DNA of 62,857 nucleotides from Pirellulales bacterium (GCA_036499395.1 DASYDW010000006.1:1-62857); one strand, 5' to 3'; shown: positions 19,369 through 28,443, counted from the stretch's first letter. Translations and numbers: made by a program. The notes: generated by a model from the sequence alone, not told the origin.

Positions 19369-20430
19369 CTAGTCGGACTTCTGCTCAGGCGACGCTGGCG
19401 CCACCGAATCGAGGACCGCGCTGAAGCGCTGGCGTAGTTCGGCCCATTGATGGTCACGGACCGCATTGCTGGCAGCCGGATCAAAATCGACCCTTGTATT
19501 CAATAGGCCTGAAAGTCTTTCCGTCGCGATGTAACGGACGCCTTCATCATCGCGTCGCAACAGCGCAAACCAGACCGATGCATCTTCGGTCAACCACGCC
19601 ACGACACGTTCTGACGTATCTTCGCCGGCGTCAGGCGATAGCTCGCGCAAGAGGCGTCGGATGCGAAACGCCTGTTCCGGATCGAGTGCCGGAGGTTCCT
19701 GGCTACGTAGGAATGGCAGGATAATCGGCCCCAAGGCATGCAATTGCCGTTCGGCCCGCTCACGCTCGACGTATCGATTGCTGGCCAGTTCGCCAATCAA
19801 CTGCTGCCAACTGTAATGACGGATCGCGGGGCGGCCCTCTTTCCCGTGGCAGAGCAGATTTTCGATTTCCTCCGACTGCTCTCCGAGCTTCCATGCGGGC
19901 CGCAACACTTCGAGAAGCGGAAGCAGGTGTTCACGGCAAACCTCAGGTTCAATGAGCATCAGGTGCCATACGGTCGCGGCCTGGTACCTCTTGGACTCTG
20001 AGTCGGTTGACACAGTAAGTACGAGCGGACCATCGACGGGCTGAAGAAAGTTCACCGCTGCGCGATCGCTCATCGACCGCGGAATCATTTGGGCGGAGAC
20101 TTTGGTGCCGTCGTCGATGTCGATCACGAATCGCTCGTCCGGCGCGATTCGCTCGTAGGTAACGTCAGGGCGCCCGCCCTTTAGATCGATTGTCAATCGC
20201 TCGCGAGACCGATCCTGGTTCGTATTCGACGTAAGGTTCCGGTGTGTGGTTGGGCCACTGGCTGAGATTCGCCCCGACATGACGCGCAGCTGAAAGATGC
20301 GCAACTGGCCAGCAAGGCTGGCGTGCATTTCACGCGTTTGGCCGCAGGCCGAGGAGCCGTCGAGAAATATCGCGACGCCCAGGGCCAAGCCCCCAAAGAT
20401 TCGCGCGGCTTGCAACGTGCAACGCCTCAT
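19369..20430 (-). CDS. exported protein with HEAT-like helical region, unknown
   Basis: 353 residues from the ATG at 20430 (MRRCTLQAARIFGGLALGV), with GCAGGA about 12 bases upstream; an ATG six codons earlier is possible. A signal peptide ends near CGQ. The N-terminal half is a beta-rich region of unknown type. The C-terminal half has HEAT-like features (ELASNRYVERERAERQLHAL, GPIILPFLR, RIRRLLREL). It lies just downstream of the DedA gene on the same strand and may be co-transcribed with it. Confidence 0.72.
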   Translation of the reverse strand: MRRCTLQAARIFGGLALGVAIFLDGSSACGQTREMHASLAGQLRIFQLRVMSGRISASGPTTHRNLTSNTNQDRSRERLTIDLKGGRPDVTYERIAPDERFVIDIDDGTKVSAQMIPRSMSDRAAVNFLQPVDGPLVLTVSTDSESKRYQAATVWHLMLIEPEVCREHLLPLLEVLRPAWKLGEQSEEIENLLCHGKEGRPAIRHYSWQQLIGELASNRYVERERAERQLHALGPIILPFLRSQEPPALDPEQAFRIRRLLRELSPDAGEDTSERVVAWLTEDASVWFALLRRDDEGVRYIATERLSGLLNTRVDFDPAASNAVRDHQWAELRQRFSAVLDSVAPASPEQKSD

Positions 20431-20517
20431 GGCTACGGCGTCCTGCATTGATTGCGGACCAGTCTGTGAACAGAACCACGGCGAAACACCAGATGGTCGT
20501 CCGCCAAGCAACTGGGA

Positions 20518-21195
20518 TCAGCCCGCGTTCTTTCGCTCAGTCGCTGCCTCGCTTGTTCCCAGCCGCAATGAACGCAACTGTCGCTTAACGCGAATTCGGG
20601 CAAGTCGGCGTCTGTGTCTGATGTAGAAGAACAGGACCACGCTAGCGACCACCGTGACGACCAGCACGGTAATCGCAACCTCGGCATTTCGAATGCTGTG
20701 GAACCAACCTGTGATTCGCTCGGCAAATAGGTAACTCAGCCCGAAGAAGGTGCAGATCACCAGTCCCGCGCAGAATAAGTCGACCAACAGAAAACGCCGA
20801 AACGGGACGCGTAGGATGCCTGCCGTTAAGTACACCGGCGAGCGCAAGCCGACCAAAAAACGAGCGGCAAGAAACACCTTCCAGCCATGCTGGTTGATCA
20901 TCTCCTCGAGATGCGCTTCGCGCTCTGGCTTTAGAAAGCGGGCGCACCAGGGATGATCGCGCAGCACGTTATGGCCGAAATGGTAGCCGATGGCGTACAT
21001 CACGCAGTCGCCGAGCAAGGCGCCAACGAAGCACGCCGCCAGAGCCAGCCAGGGGTTCATTTGGCCGTAATACGCGGCTACACCAGCCGCAATAATGGGC
21101 ACCTCCTCCGGCACCGGCAGACCTGCCCCGGTAAGGATCAGGACCACGATAATACCGAGGTAAGTGGCGTGCTCTAGTTGGAGGAGTTCAAGCAT
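20518..21195 (-). CDS. DedA-family (SNARE-associated Golgi) membrane protein
   Basis: 225 residues. The start MLELLQLEHATYLGIIVVLI leads into the family motif GAGLPVPEEVPII. The motif FLAARFLVGLRSPVYLTAGI matches the conserved arginine and glycine pattern of DedA proteins. Four or five membrane segments follow, with a basic C-terminal tail. DedA proteins act as lipid-carrier or phospholipid flippases and support envelope integrity. The gene may lead a two-gene unit with the protein at 19369. Confidence 0.92.
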   Translation of the reverse strand: MLELLQLEHATYLGIIVVLILTGAGLPVPEEVPIIAAGVAAYYGQMNPWLALAACFVGALLGDCVMYAIGYHFGHNVLRDHPWCARFLKPEREAHLEEMINQHGWKVFLAARFLVGLRSPVYLTAGILRVPFRRFLLVDLFCAGLVICTFFGLSYLFAERITGWFHSIRNAEVAITVLVVTVVASVVLFFYIRHRRRLARIRVKRQLRSLRLGTSEAATERKNAG

Positions 21196-21339
21196 GAAAT
21201 GTCGGGCCCCGCCGCGTGCGTGGCCGCCTGGTACGCGTCCGGACGTGCAATTGTATCCGGTGGGCTTCGCCCCAGTATAGGGAAATTGAACGAACTACAA
21301 AGGCGGGGGTTAACGCGTGCCGGCCGAAGCGGCAGTTAG

Positions 21340-22443
21340 CTATTTGAGGGTCGGCAGGTCCTTTTCATCTAGACCGGCTGTGGTCATTTCCACCGAACTG
21401 CCGCCTTGACCCGGGTGGAGCAGCACCATACCGATCCCGGCATGTTCGCGGCAATACTCGCGGGCCGGCCCTACCCCCAGTGTGTAAAACGCGGTCGACA
21501 ACGCGTCGGCCTCGGCTGCCGACGAAGCAACCGCGGTCGACGAGAATACTCCTTCGGCAGGCCAGCCGGTTCGTGGATCGAGAATATGGCCGTAGCGCTT
21601 TCCTCCGGCGCGAAAGAATTGATTGCTGGCCCCGCTAGTCGCGAGTGCCCTATCTCGCAGGCAGATCTCGGCCAAGCGCCGCTCGGGACGCAGAGGGTCC
21701 GACAGGCCGACAATCCAACCGTCAGTTCCGGCCTGCGATCCACGCGCGAGCACGCTGCTTTGCCCGCCGTGCAGTAGGAAATCGTCGACGCCAGCCGCCA
21801 CAAGCTCCTGGGCCGCCCGATCCAGGGCGTACCCCTTGCCGATCGCGCCGAGATTCAGCTCGAGGCCCTCGACCAAAAAGCGGACCGATCTCGTCTGATT
21901 ATCGAGCGTGAGAAATCGGCTGCCGACACGAGCAAGGGCCGCTTGCAGTTCAACGTCGTTAGGGATGCTACCTGAGCGTTTGTAAAAGCCCCAGGTTTTC
22001 ACAAGTGGACCGGCCGTGACATCGAAAGCGCCGGCGGTTTGCTCCGAGACATGCACGGCAAGCGATAAGAGATCAAACAAATCCGATTCGACAGGAACCG
22101 CATCGGCCGCGGCCGTACGATTGATTCGCATGACCTCGCTTGTGTCGCGGTAGACGGTAAGCTGCGATTCGAGCGCCTCGACACGATCTAGTGCAGCAAG
22201 CGCGGCTTCGGATCCCTGCTCGTACTGGCCGGCGTTGAGAAAAACGGCGAACGTACACGCCATCGCGGGGCGCGAAATCTGGATTAGGTAGCGTTCTGCG
22301 TCACCTGGTTTCGCGTCATCCGATGGCGGCGATGCAGCCGTGGATCCGAGCGGCACATAGCGGTCAATCGCGGCGCCGATGGCATCGGCCGCGGCACGGC
22401 CTCGCAAGAATTCGCGACGATTGCTGGTCGGATCTGAGGGCAT
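21340..22443 (-). CDS. apbE: FAD:protein FMN transferase, Tat-exported
   Basis: 367 residues. The N-terminus SNRREFLRGRAAADA contains a twin-arginine motif. ApbE signatures follow: DVTAGPLVKTWGFY, LNLGAIGKGYALD, FLLHGGQSSVLARG, GRTGWPAEG and the VVASSAAEADALSTAFYTLG region. The enzyme attaches FMN covalently to Thr in redox proteins such as NqrB, NqrC or RnfG. None of these targets is in the window. It is divergent from the cytochrome gene at 22606. Confidence 0.92.
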   Translation of the reverse strand: MPSDPTSNRREFLRGRAAADAIGAAIDRYVPLGSTAASPPSDDAKPGDAERYLIQISRPAMACTFAVFLNAGQYEQGSEAALAALDRVEALESQLTVYRDTSEVMRINRTAAADAVPVESDLFDLLSLAVHVSEQTAGAFDVTAGPLVKTWGFYKRSGSIPNDVELQAALARVGSRFLTLDNQTRSVRFLVEGLELNLGAIGKGYALDRAAQELVAAGVDDFLLHGGQSSVLARGSQAGTDGWIVGLSDPLRPERRLAEICLRDRALATSGASNQFFRAGGKRYGHILDPRTGWPAEGVFSSTAVASSAAEADALSTAFYTLGVGPAREYCREHAGIGMVLLHPGQGGSSVEMTTAGLDEKDLPTLK

Positions 22444-22605
22444 ATCTTTGCATTATAACCAGCCAAGTCACCGGATAGATTCGAGGTCGTAACTTGTAGG
22501 CCTGCGACCGCCAGTCGATAATCGAATTGGCCAGTCACTGTCCACCCACTTCCGATCAAATTCGCGTCTCACCGACGGCGCGGCGATCAGTTCCGTCGAC
22601 GAAGG

Positions 22606-23631
22606 ATGTTTCCGCAGGCCATGCCCCCATTCGTATTCGAACGTCGCGCATTACGGCTTTGCTGCGCAGTCATGACGTTACTCGTGGCCAGCGCCTATTA
22701 CGCGGCGGCGCAAACCGCGCCCAGCCGCGCACAAAACGCACGACGTAGCGGCAAACTGGCCCCGCCGCCGAAATGGGATCGGGCTGTTCTGGAAGTCTTC
22801 TTTCCCGACGCTCGGCAAAAACTTGGGCCCGGTCCGGGACCTGGCGAAGTCTCCACGGAATCCGGAACGGGCGAAACTTCGGCCACGACGACAGTCGCCA
22901 CGCCGTCATCGTCGGCGGCGGCCGCGGCGGGAAACGGTCCCTGGTCCGCCGTAATCGCGGCATCGACGCTCGAGGACGAGGTCAAGGCGCAAGTGCAGCC
23001 GCTGGCTGCCGCTGTGCAATCACCCACGACCTTCAAGGGAGGCGGTTACAACGCGGCGCGCGAGAATCTGTCGGTCCTGGCCGTACTGTTCGGCGTGATC
23101 GATCAATACGACGGATCGGTGCGCTGGAAGAAAGAATCCGGCGGCTTGCGCGAACTATTTGGTCGGGCCGGCTACAACTGTACAGTCGGCACCGACAATT
23201 CGTTCAACGAGGCCAAGATACGCAGTCAGGACTTAACCGACCTGATCCGCGGCGGTTCGCTCGAGCCGCGCGAAGCGAAAGGCGATCTAATTTGGCATGA
23301 CATCGCACGTCGTCCTCCGCTGATGAAGCGAATGGAACGATCGCTACGCGAGCGTTTGGGCCCCTGGACAGCGAGCAAAGGTGATTTCGCTAAGAATCGG
23401 AACGCCGTCGTTCACGAGGCCGAGCTTTTATTGGTGTTGTCGCGTGTCATCAAGACCGACGGCTATGAATACGCCGACGATAGTTCCTACCGGCAATACG
23501 TTGACACGCTCGAACAGCAATGCCACGAAATCATTGCCGCGGCCAAGGATGGCGATCTGCCGCGCGCCCAAAGTGCCACAAGCCAAATGAACAAAACGTG
23601 CGACGCCTGCCACGCAGATTTCCGCAGTTGA
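22606..23631 (+). CDS. exported cytochrome c'-like monohaem protein
   Basis: Up to 341 residues; ATGs at 22606 and 22621 are both possible and neither has a good ribosome site. A signal peptide (LRLCCAVMTLLVASAYYAAAQ) is followed by a Ser/Ala/Thr-rich linker. The only haem motif, CDACH, lies 8 residues from the C-terminus. This is the placement seen in cytochrome c', a four-helix bundle. The helical region before it (LEQQCHEIIAAAKDGDL) fits. It is much longer than a normal cytochrome c' (~130-150 residues), so it may hold two helical domains. Function is unknown. Confidence 0.75.
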   Translation: MFPQAMPPFVFERRALRLCCAVMTLLVASAYYAAAQTAPSRAQNARRSGKLAPPPKWDRAVLEVFFPDARQKLGPGPGPGEVSTESGTGETSATTTVATPSSSAAAAAGNGPWSAVIAASTLEDEVKAQVQPLAAAVQSPTTFKGGGYNAARENLSVLAVLFGVIDQYDGSVRWKKESGGLRELFGRAGYNCTVGTDNSFNEAKIRSQDLTDLIRGGSLEPREAKGDLIWHDIARRPPLMKRMERSLRERLGPWTASKGDFAKNRNAVVHEAELLLVLSRVIKTDGYEYADDSSYRQYVDTLEQQCHEIIAAAKDGDLPRAQSATSQMNKTCDACHADFRS

Positions 23632-23683
23632 GACAGGGCGCTAGCGCAGCCCTCCCTTCGAACAAGCGCAATCGTGCTTTCAT

Positions 23684-24697
23684 TCATTTTGTTTCCGCCA
23701 GGACTTTGCCCAGCAGCGTGACTTCTTGCCGGCTCCCCACGACCAGCGTCGTGCGCTGGTGCAAGCTTGAAGGCTGAATCGACAGGATGCGCTGTTTGCC
23801 GTCCGTGGCCATTCCGCCGGCGTGCTCGGCCAGAAACGCCATGGGGTTGGCCTCGTACATCAGACGTAGTTTTCCGCTGGGATGCTTTTGTGTGGGCGGA
23901 TACAGAAAGATGCCCCCCTTGAGCAGCGTGCGATGAAAGTCGGCCACAAGCGAGCCCACGTAACGGGACGAGTACGCCTGGCCGTCCACCCCTTCGCGCA
24001 AGCGTGACAAGAATCGCAAGTAGCCGTGGGGAAAACTGGCAAGGTTGGCATCGTTCACCGAGTAATACGGCCCGCTGTTGGGCATCGTCATATTCGGATG
24101 TGTTAGCACGTATGCGCCATACGAGGGATCGAGCGTAAAGCCGTGAACGCCGTGGCCCGTGCTGTAGACCAGCATCGTCGAAGCGCCATAGACCACGTAG
24201 CCTGCCGCGATTTGTTGAGTGCCAGGCTGCAAGACATCGTCCTGCGGGTTGCGTTTGTTGGTCGGATCGGGCTCGCGGCGGAAAATCGAAAAAATCGTGC
24301 CGACACTGACATTGACGTCGATATTGCTCGAGCCGTCCAACGGGTCGAAGATCACGACGTACTTGCCATACTGCGGATCAGGGAGAACCACGACCGGGTC
24401 TTCGTTTTCTTCCGAGGCCAATACGCCCACGTTGCCACGGTTTCCGAGGCACGTCAGCAGGGCCTGATTCGCCAGCAGGTCCAGCTTCTGGACAACTTCG
24501 CCCTGCACGTTGGCAGCGCCAGTGCTGCCGACGACGTCGACTAGTCCCGCCCGGCGAATCTGAGCCGCCACGATTTTTGTGGCCAGCGTGATGCCGGAGA
24601 GCATCCAAGAGAACTCGCCACTGGCATGCGGATAGTGGCGTCGTTGTTCATCCTGAATGTGCTGCTGGACGGTACAGAACGCGTTTCGTTCGAACAT
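23684..24697 (-). CDS. fbp: fructose-1,6-bisphosphatase class I
   Basis: 337 residues, normal length. The metal-binding core is visible as FDPLDGSSNIDVNVSVGTIF, with EENEDPVV before it. The C-terminal signature GGMATDGKQRIL and RTTLVVGSRQEV are also typical. It hydrolyses fructose 1,6-bisphosphate to fructose 6-phosphate in gluconeogenesis. The PGK homologue at 14528 is the only other central carbon gene close by. Confidence 0.96.
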   Translation of the reverse strand: MFERNAFCTVQQHIQDEQRRHYPHASGEFSWMLSGITLATKIVAAQIRRAGLVDVVGSTGAANVQGEVVQKLDLLANQALLTCLGNRGNVGVLASEENEDPVVVLPDPQYGKYVVIFDPLDGSSNIDVNVSVGTIFSIFRREPDPTNKRNPQDDVLQPGTQQIAAGYVVYGASTMLVYSTGHGVHGFTLDPSYGAYVLTHPNMTMPNSGPYYSVNDANLASFPHGYLRFLSRLREGVDGQAYSSRYVGSLVADFHRTLLKGGIFLYPPTQKHPSGKLRLMYEANPMAFLAEHAGGMATDGKQRILSIQPSSLHQRTTLVVGSRQEVTLLGKVLAETK

Positions 24698-24797
24698 AGT
24701 GCCCTAACCCAGAGGAAGATTGCGGTTAAAGGGTCTCATTATTCGCGGTTGGCACGGCAGAGGCAACGTGCGAGTTACCGAGCAACCGAGGTGCGTC

Positions 24798-25829
24798 ATG
24801 AAATTTGTGATACCGGGCGGCACTGGTCAGGTGGGTACCGTATTGGCCCGTCATTTCCATGCGGCGGGGGACGAAGTCGTGGTGCTCAGCCGCCACCCCC
24901 AGGAAGCCCCCTGGCGAACCGTTTTCTGGGATGGTGAAAAGCTCGGCGGATGGGCCGGCGAATTCGAGGGGGCGGACGCCGTCATCAACCTGGCCGGACG
25001 CAGTGTCAATTGCCGCTACGACGCAAGGAATCGTCGTGAAATCATGAATTCGCGGGTCCGCTCCGTAAGGGTCGTCGGGGAGGCCATCGGCGACTGCCGG
25101 CAGCCCCCACGGGCATGGCTGCAGATGAGCACGGCCACGATCTACGCCCATCGCTACGATGCGGCAAACGATGAGCGAACCGGCATCCTGGGCGGCTGCG
25201 AACCTGATGCGCCCGACACTTGGCGATTCAGCATTGATGTCGCGAGGGCCTGGGAGGAAGCATGCGACGCCGCGCCGACGCCTGACACTCGTAAGTTGAA
25301 ACTGCGATTGGCCATGCTGATGAATTTCGACCGCGGCGGAACGTTCGATCTGTTGTTGCGTCTCGTACGCTACGGCCTCGGCGGTCGCGCAGGCAGTGGC
25401 AGGCAATACATGTCATGGATTCACAAGCATGACTTCGTGCGCGCGGTGCAATGGTTGATCGCACACGATGAAATCGCCGGAGCGGTCAACGTCGCTGCCC
25501 CCTGCCCACTGCCCAATGGCGAATTCATGCAGGCGTTGCGGTCGGCCTGGGGCACACGCTTGGGACTGCCAGCCGCGGAATGGATGGTCGAGGTTGGAAC
25601 ATGGCTGATGCGCACGGAGTCGGAATTGATTCTAAAGAGCCGACGTGTCGTGCCTGGCCGACTACTCGAAGCAGGTTTTGAATTCGCCTATCCCACATGG
25701 CCCACGGCGGCGCGTGAACTGTGCGATCGCTGGCGAGCATGTCAGCAAGGCATCCGACCGCCGATTTCATCACGACGTACCGAGAAACGGCCAGGCATTA
25801 GCGCTTCAATAGTGGCACCCACGGAATGA
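24798..25829 (+). CDS. TIGR01777-family NAD-dependent epimerase
   Basis: 343 residues from the ATG at 24798 (MKFVIPGGTGQVGTVLARHF), after GAGG. GGTGQVG is the Rossmann nucleotide site, and VINLAGRSVNCRYDARNRREIMNS and STATIYAHRYD match the family, which resembles E. coli YfcH. A DUF1731-type C-terminal region follows. The substrate is unknown. Its last 32 bases overlap the convergent membrane protein at 25798. Confidence 0.9.
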   Translation: MKFVIPGGTGQVGTVLARHFHAAGDEVVVLSRHPQEAPWRTVFWDGEKLGGWAGEFEGADAVINLAGRSVNCRYDARNRREIMNSRVRSVRVVGEAIGDCRQPPRAWLQMSTATIYAHRYDAANDERTGILGGCEPDAPDTWRFSIDVARAWEEACDAAPTPDTRKLKLRLAMLMNFDRGGTFDLLLRLVRYGLGGRAGSGRQYMSWIHKHDFVRAVQWLIAHDEIAGAVNVAAPCPLPNGEFMQALRSAWGTRLGLPAAEWMVEVGTWLMRTESELILKSRRVVPGRLLEAGFEFAYPTWPTAARELCDRWRACQQGIRPPISSRRTEKRPGISASIVAPTE

Positions 25830-26121
25830 ATTGCACATGGGCATATCGGTGCATGCCGGCGACGACAACTACCGGCAGAAGAGGCGAGGCCGCAATCACC
25901 ACGGCCAGCAGCGAGACGTGTGCCCAGTGCAGATCCGACTCATAATTGCAACTGCGATTACTTGTACGCAGTACATTCTGCCACCCTGTCGCCAGTAGCA
26001 TCAGCAACCAAAACGCGAAGGTGCAAATCAACAAGGTGGGGCGGCCAATGATAAGCAGAGTCGCGGTCGATGCGGTCGCGACGGCAGCCATTACAAGTTT
26101 GCTAGGATTTAACCTGTACAT
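25798..26121 (-). CDS. small membrane protein, unknown
   Basis: 107 residues with three hydrophobic segments (KLVMAAVATASTATLLII, LLICTFAFWLLMLLATGW, LLAVVIAASPLLPVVVVAG). There is no clear ribosome site. The regular membrane pattern supports a real gene, but the family is not recognised. Its end overlaps the epimerase gene on the other strand. Confidence 0.55.
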   Translation of the reverse strand: MYRLNPSKLVMAAVATASTATLLIIGRPTLLICTFAFWLLMLLATGWQNVLRTSNRSCNYESDLHWAHVSLLAVVIAASPLLPVVVVAGMHRYAHVQFIPWVPLLKR

Positions 26122-26154
26122 GACACGGAATAGTCCGAACAGGTATGTCTCAAT

Positions 26155-26505
26155 CTACTTCGTGATCCGCGCGCCGATCTTCTTCATGTTGGCTTCGAAC
26201 TTTTCCAACTGGCGGACGGGTTCCGGTTCCTTCGGCTTTTCGCCGACTCGCTCGGCCACCAGGTTGACTTCGTCGCGGACTTCCTGCCGGACTTCGTCCA
26301 GCCGCTGGCGATCGATCTTCAAGCGTGGCCGCCAGCCGTCCCAGTCGACGGTAGCGACGCCGGTTCCCAGCAGAGCCAGGACAACGACAATCACCGCCCG
26401 AGCACCCCATTTCGTGCCAACAACGCTGCGAACGGGAGCCGGCAAGGCGACACCAGCGGTATCGACCACGGTTTGTGCCACCGTTTTACGCTTCGACTTG
26501 GCCAT
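26155..26505 (-). CDS. small single-pass membrane protein with charged tail, unknown
   Basis: 116 residues. GGAG precedes the ATG at 26505. A basic start (MAKSKRKTVAQTVVD) is followed by one membrane segment (AVIVVVLALLGTGVATV). A charged, probably helical tail rich in Arg, Glu and Val follows (RQRLDEVRQEVRDEVNLVAE). I do not recognise the family. Confidence 0.7.
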   Translation of the reverse strand: MAKSKRKTVAQTVVDTAGVALPAPVRSVVGTKWGARAVIVVVLALLGTGVATVDWDGWRPRLKIDRQRLDEVRQEVRDEVNLVAERVGEKPKEPEPVRQLEKFEANMKKIGARITK

Positions 26506-27093
26506 GAGTTGCTCCGCGCGAGATTGTGCCCGGGACCGCCAGAAGGTTTGGTCCGTTCACGATGAAGAAGTGAGATAGGTACTCGAAAGGCAGCCCCGCA
26601 ACCAGAACGGTAGCGACGCTGTCACCGCCTGCACGGATTCCGTGCGGACGTCCCGAGTTAGATCGGCTTATTGCCGCTCGCCGCTGCAGAATGGTGATCC
26701 AGTTCCCAAAGATGAACCGGAGTCATCACGGATACATTTCGCTAGCCGGTCTCGCTGGCATTGGCAGGTGAAAAGATCCGTGACAAAGTCTCACACAATC
26801 GGCCCAACCCTCCGCCCGGTCCAATGGACGGTCAGGTTCACTGCCTCAGACACGCGGCCAATCAAGTTCGGTGGCAGCCGAGGCCAGCTCGAAGTACGTC
26901 GTCACCGTAAGAAACTGCTTGGCGCCCCATTTTCGATGCGGGAACAGTTGTGCCGCTGCCGGCAGCCATCGATCGGGCGTCCAGCCACCGGTAGCCCGTT
27001 TGCCGGAGAGGCTTTTCTCAGGTACGATCTCCTACTGGTCGGGTTAGCGAGATGCGAGCTCATGGCTTCGCTCGCCGACCCGTTCCAACAATT
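26506..27093. other. intergenic upstream of tRNA-Pro
   Basis: 588 bases without a credible gene. The distal part holds the proposed tRNA promoter at 27000-27028. The rest shows only short hairpins (for example around TGCACGGATTCCGTGC near 26630-26646) and nothing I can name. Confidence 0.5.
27000..27028 (+). promoter_or_regulatory. candidate tRNA-Pro promoter
   Basis: TTGCCG (27000-27005) and TACGAT (27023-27028) are separated by 17 bases, about 65 bases before the tRNA gene. The -35 and -10 boxes are near consensus and the position is suitable. Confidence 0.4.
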
Positions 27094-27168
27094 CGGGGCG
27101 TGGCGCAGTCTGGCTAGCGCACCTGCTTTGGGAGCAGGGGGTCGGAGGTTCAAATCCTCTCGCCCCGA
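27094..27168 (+). tRNA. tRNA-Pro (UGG)
   Basis: Acceptor arms CGGGGCG and CGCCCCG pair fully, with discriminator A at 27168. The anticodon stem CCTGC/GCAGG closes the loop TTTGGGA with anticodon TGG. The T arm contains GGTTCAAATCC. CCA is not encoded. The integrase gene begins 62 bases downstream, so the 3' end of this tRNA is the likely attachment site of the element. Confidence 0.96.
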
Positions 27169-27182
27169 TTCGACTTACGACG

Positions 27183-27226
27183 ACTCCTCCGTACGATTGC
27201 AGAGTTATTGCAGAGTACGGAGGAGT
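27183..27226 (+). promoter_or_regulatory. inverted repeat covering the integrase ribosome site
   Basis: ACTCCTCCGTAC (27183-27194) and GTACGGAGGAGT (27215-27226) are perfect 12-base inverted arms. The second arm contains the GGAGGAG ribosome site of the integrase, four bases before the ATG. The 20-base loop contains most of a direct repeat, ATTGCAGAGT at 27196-27205 and 27207-27216. It could hold back translation or bind a recombination protein. Confidence 0.8.
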
Positions 27227-27230
27227 TTTC

Positions 27231-28244
27231 ATGCGCAAAGCACGCAAAGAACCGAAACCGTTCTATCGCGAATTCACCCAATCCTGGTACGTGCAGATCG
27301 GCCAGCGGCAAATCAATCTTGGCCCTGACAAGGCCGAGGCCTTCGCCGAATATCACGTCCTGATGACGCAGCGGAAAACGATCCGGGCCACCGATCCGGC
27401 GGTTGTCCTGATCGACCGCTTTCTTGAGTGGGTGCAGACCTCGCGGGCAGCGGGCGCTTACGAATGGTATCGGATGCACCTGGCGTCATTTGCCGCTTTC
27501 ATCGGCAAGCGATTGAAAGCCGACGAGGTACGCCCGCATCACGTCACCGAGTGGGTACAGAAGGAACACAGCAAGTCCGCTGCCAATACCGTGCATGGTG
27601 CCATGCGGGCCGTGCAGCGGGTCTTTAATTGGGGTTGCAAGCAAGGCTATATCACCGTTCATCCGCTGATCGGTTTGGAAAAGCCAACCCCGACGCGGCG
27701 GGAAATGGTATTGGACGATGCCGAGTTTTCCGCCGTACTGGCAAAGGCGACCGATCAGGCTGAGCGGGACTTGCTGACGACGCTATGGGAAACGGGTTGC
27801 CGTGTTCAAGAAATCCGCCTTGTCGAGGCCAAGCACTTCGACCGGGCCGAACGACGCTGGGTTTTTCCACCCAGCAAATCGAAAGGCAAACAGGTATCGC
27901 GGGTGGTTTATTTAAGCGATACGGCATTTGAAATCAGCAAACGTCTGGCCGCACAGCATCCCGAAGGCATGCTGTTTCGTAATCGGCGAGGCAGACCGTG
28001 GACGAGGAATGCCATCAAATGTCGTTTTCGCAAACACGGCGTCAAAGACCTCTGCGGAACGGTGTTTCGGCATTCCTGGATCACGCGGGCGTTAATGTCC
28101 GGCGTCGATCCAATCACCGTTTCAGTGCTTGCCGGGCATGCCAACCTGCACATGGTCGCCAACCGCTACAGCCATCTCGCCAAGCGGCCGACGTTTCTGC
28201 GAGACCAGCTCGCGAAGATGCAGCCTACAGGTTTAAATGCTTGA
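27231..28244 (+). CDS. tyrosine recombinase / integrase
   Basis: 337 residues. An N-terminal SAM-like core-binding domain (FLEWVQTSRAAGAYEWYRMHL) is followed by the catalytic domain. Visible active-site residues: Arg in TGCRVQEIRL, Lys in SKSKGKQ, Arg in FRHSW, His in AGHAN, and the nucleophile Tyr in RYSHLAK. The usual first His of HxxR is not at its normal place (TVFR). GGAGGAG precedes the ATG but lies inside a hairpin. The position next to tRNA-Pro marks the left end of an integrative element. The 3' end overlaps the excisionase-like gene by 20 bases on the other strand. Confidence 0.92.
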   Translation: MRKARKEPKPFYREFTQSWYVQIGQRQINLGPDKAEAFAEYHVLMTQRKTIRATDPAVVLIDRFLEWVQTSRAAGAYEWYRMHLASFAAFIGKRLKADEVRPHHVTEWVQKEHSKSAANTVHGAMRAVQRVFNWGCKQGYITVHPLIGLEKPTPTRREMVLDDAEFSAVLAKATDQAERDLLTTLWETGCRVQEIRLVEAKHFDRAERRWVFPPSKSKGKQVSRVVYLSDTAFEISKRLAAQHPEGMLFRNRRGRPWTRNAIKCRFRKHGVKDLCGTVFRHSWITRALMSGVDPITVSVLAGHANLHMVANRYSHLAKRPTFLRDQLAKMQPTGLNA

Positions 28245-28443
28245 ACCGATACGGCAAGGTGTCCACTGACTGTCGCTCGACGCGACTGCTTGCCAGGTAT
28301 TCGCCGAGATATTCCTCGGAAACGCGAATCGTGCCGCTGCGGCGGCCGAAGCGATAGCATTTTAGTTCGCCGCGTTCAATGGCGGCATAGACCGTTCCCA
28401 TGCTTACATTCAAGCGCTCCGCTACCTGCTTGACTGTCATCAT
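28225..28443 (-). CDS. excisionase-like / helix-turn-helix DNA-binding protein
   Basis: 72 residues from the ATG at 28443 (a second ATG follows at 28440), with GGAGG eight bases upstream. VKQVAERLNVSMGTVYAAIE is the HTH_17 (excisionase / MerR-type) helix-turn-helix, followed by the RFGRRSGTIRV wing. Its partner is probably the convergent integrase, where it would set excision direction. It could also be a plain regulator. Confidence 0.85.
   Translation of the reverse strand: MMTVKQVAERLNVSMGTVYAAIERGELKCYRFGRRSGTIRVSEEYLGEYLASSRVERQSVDTLPYRFKHLNL

Noticed and set aside
18453..19484. 343-codon minus-strand ORF opposite the DUF1598 gene
   Set aside because: Antisense shadow in a GC-rich gene. 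The DUF1598 frame has a ribosome site, signal peptide and family match.
23636..23656. Hairpin AGGGC/GCCCT after the cytochrome gene as terminator
   Set aside because: Stem is short and no T run follows.
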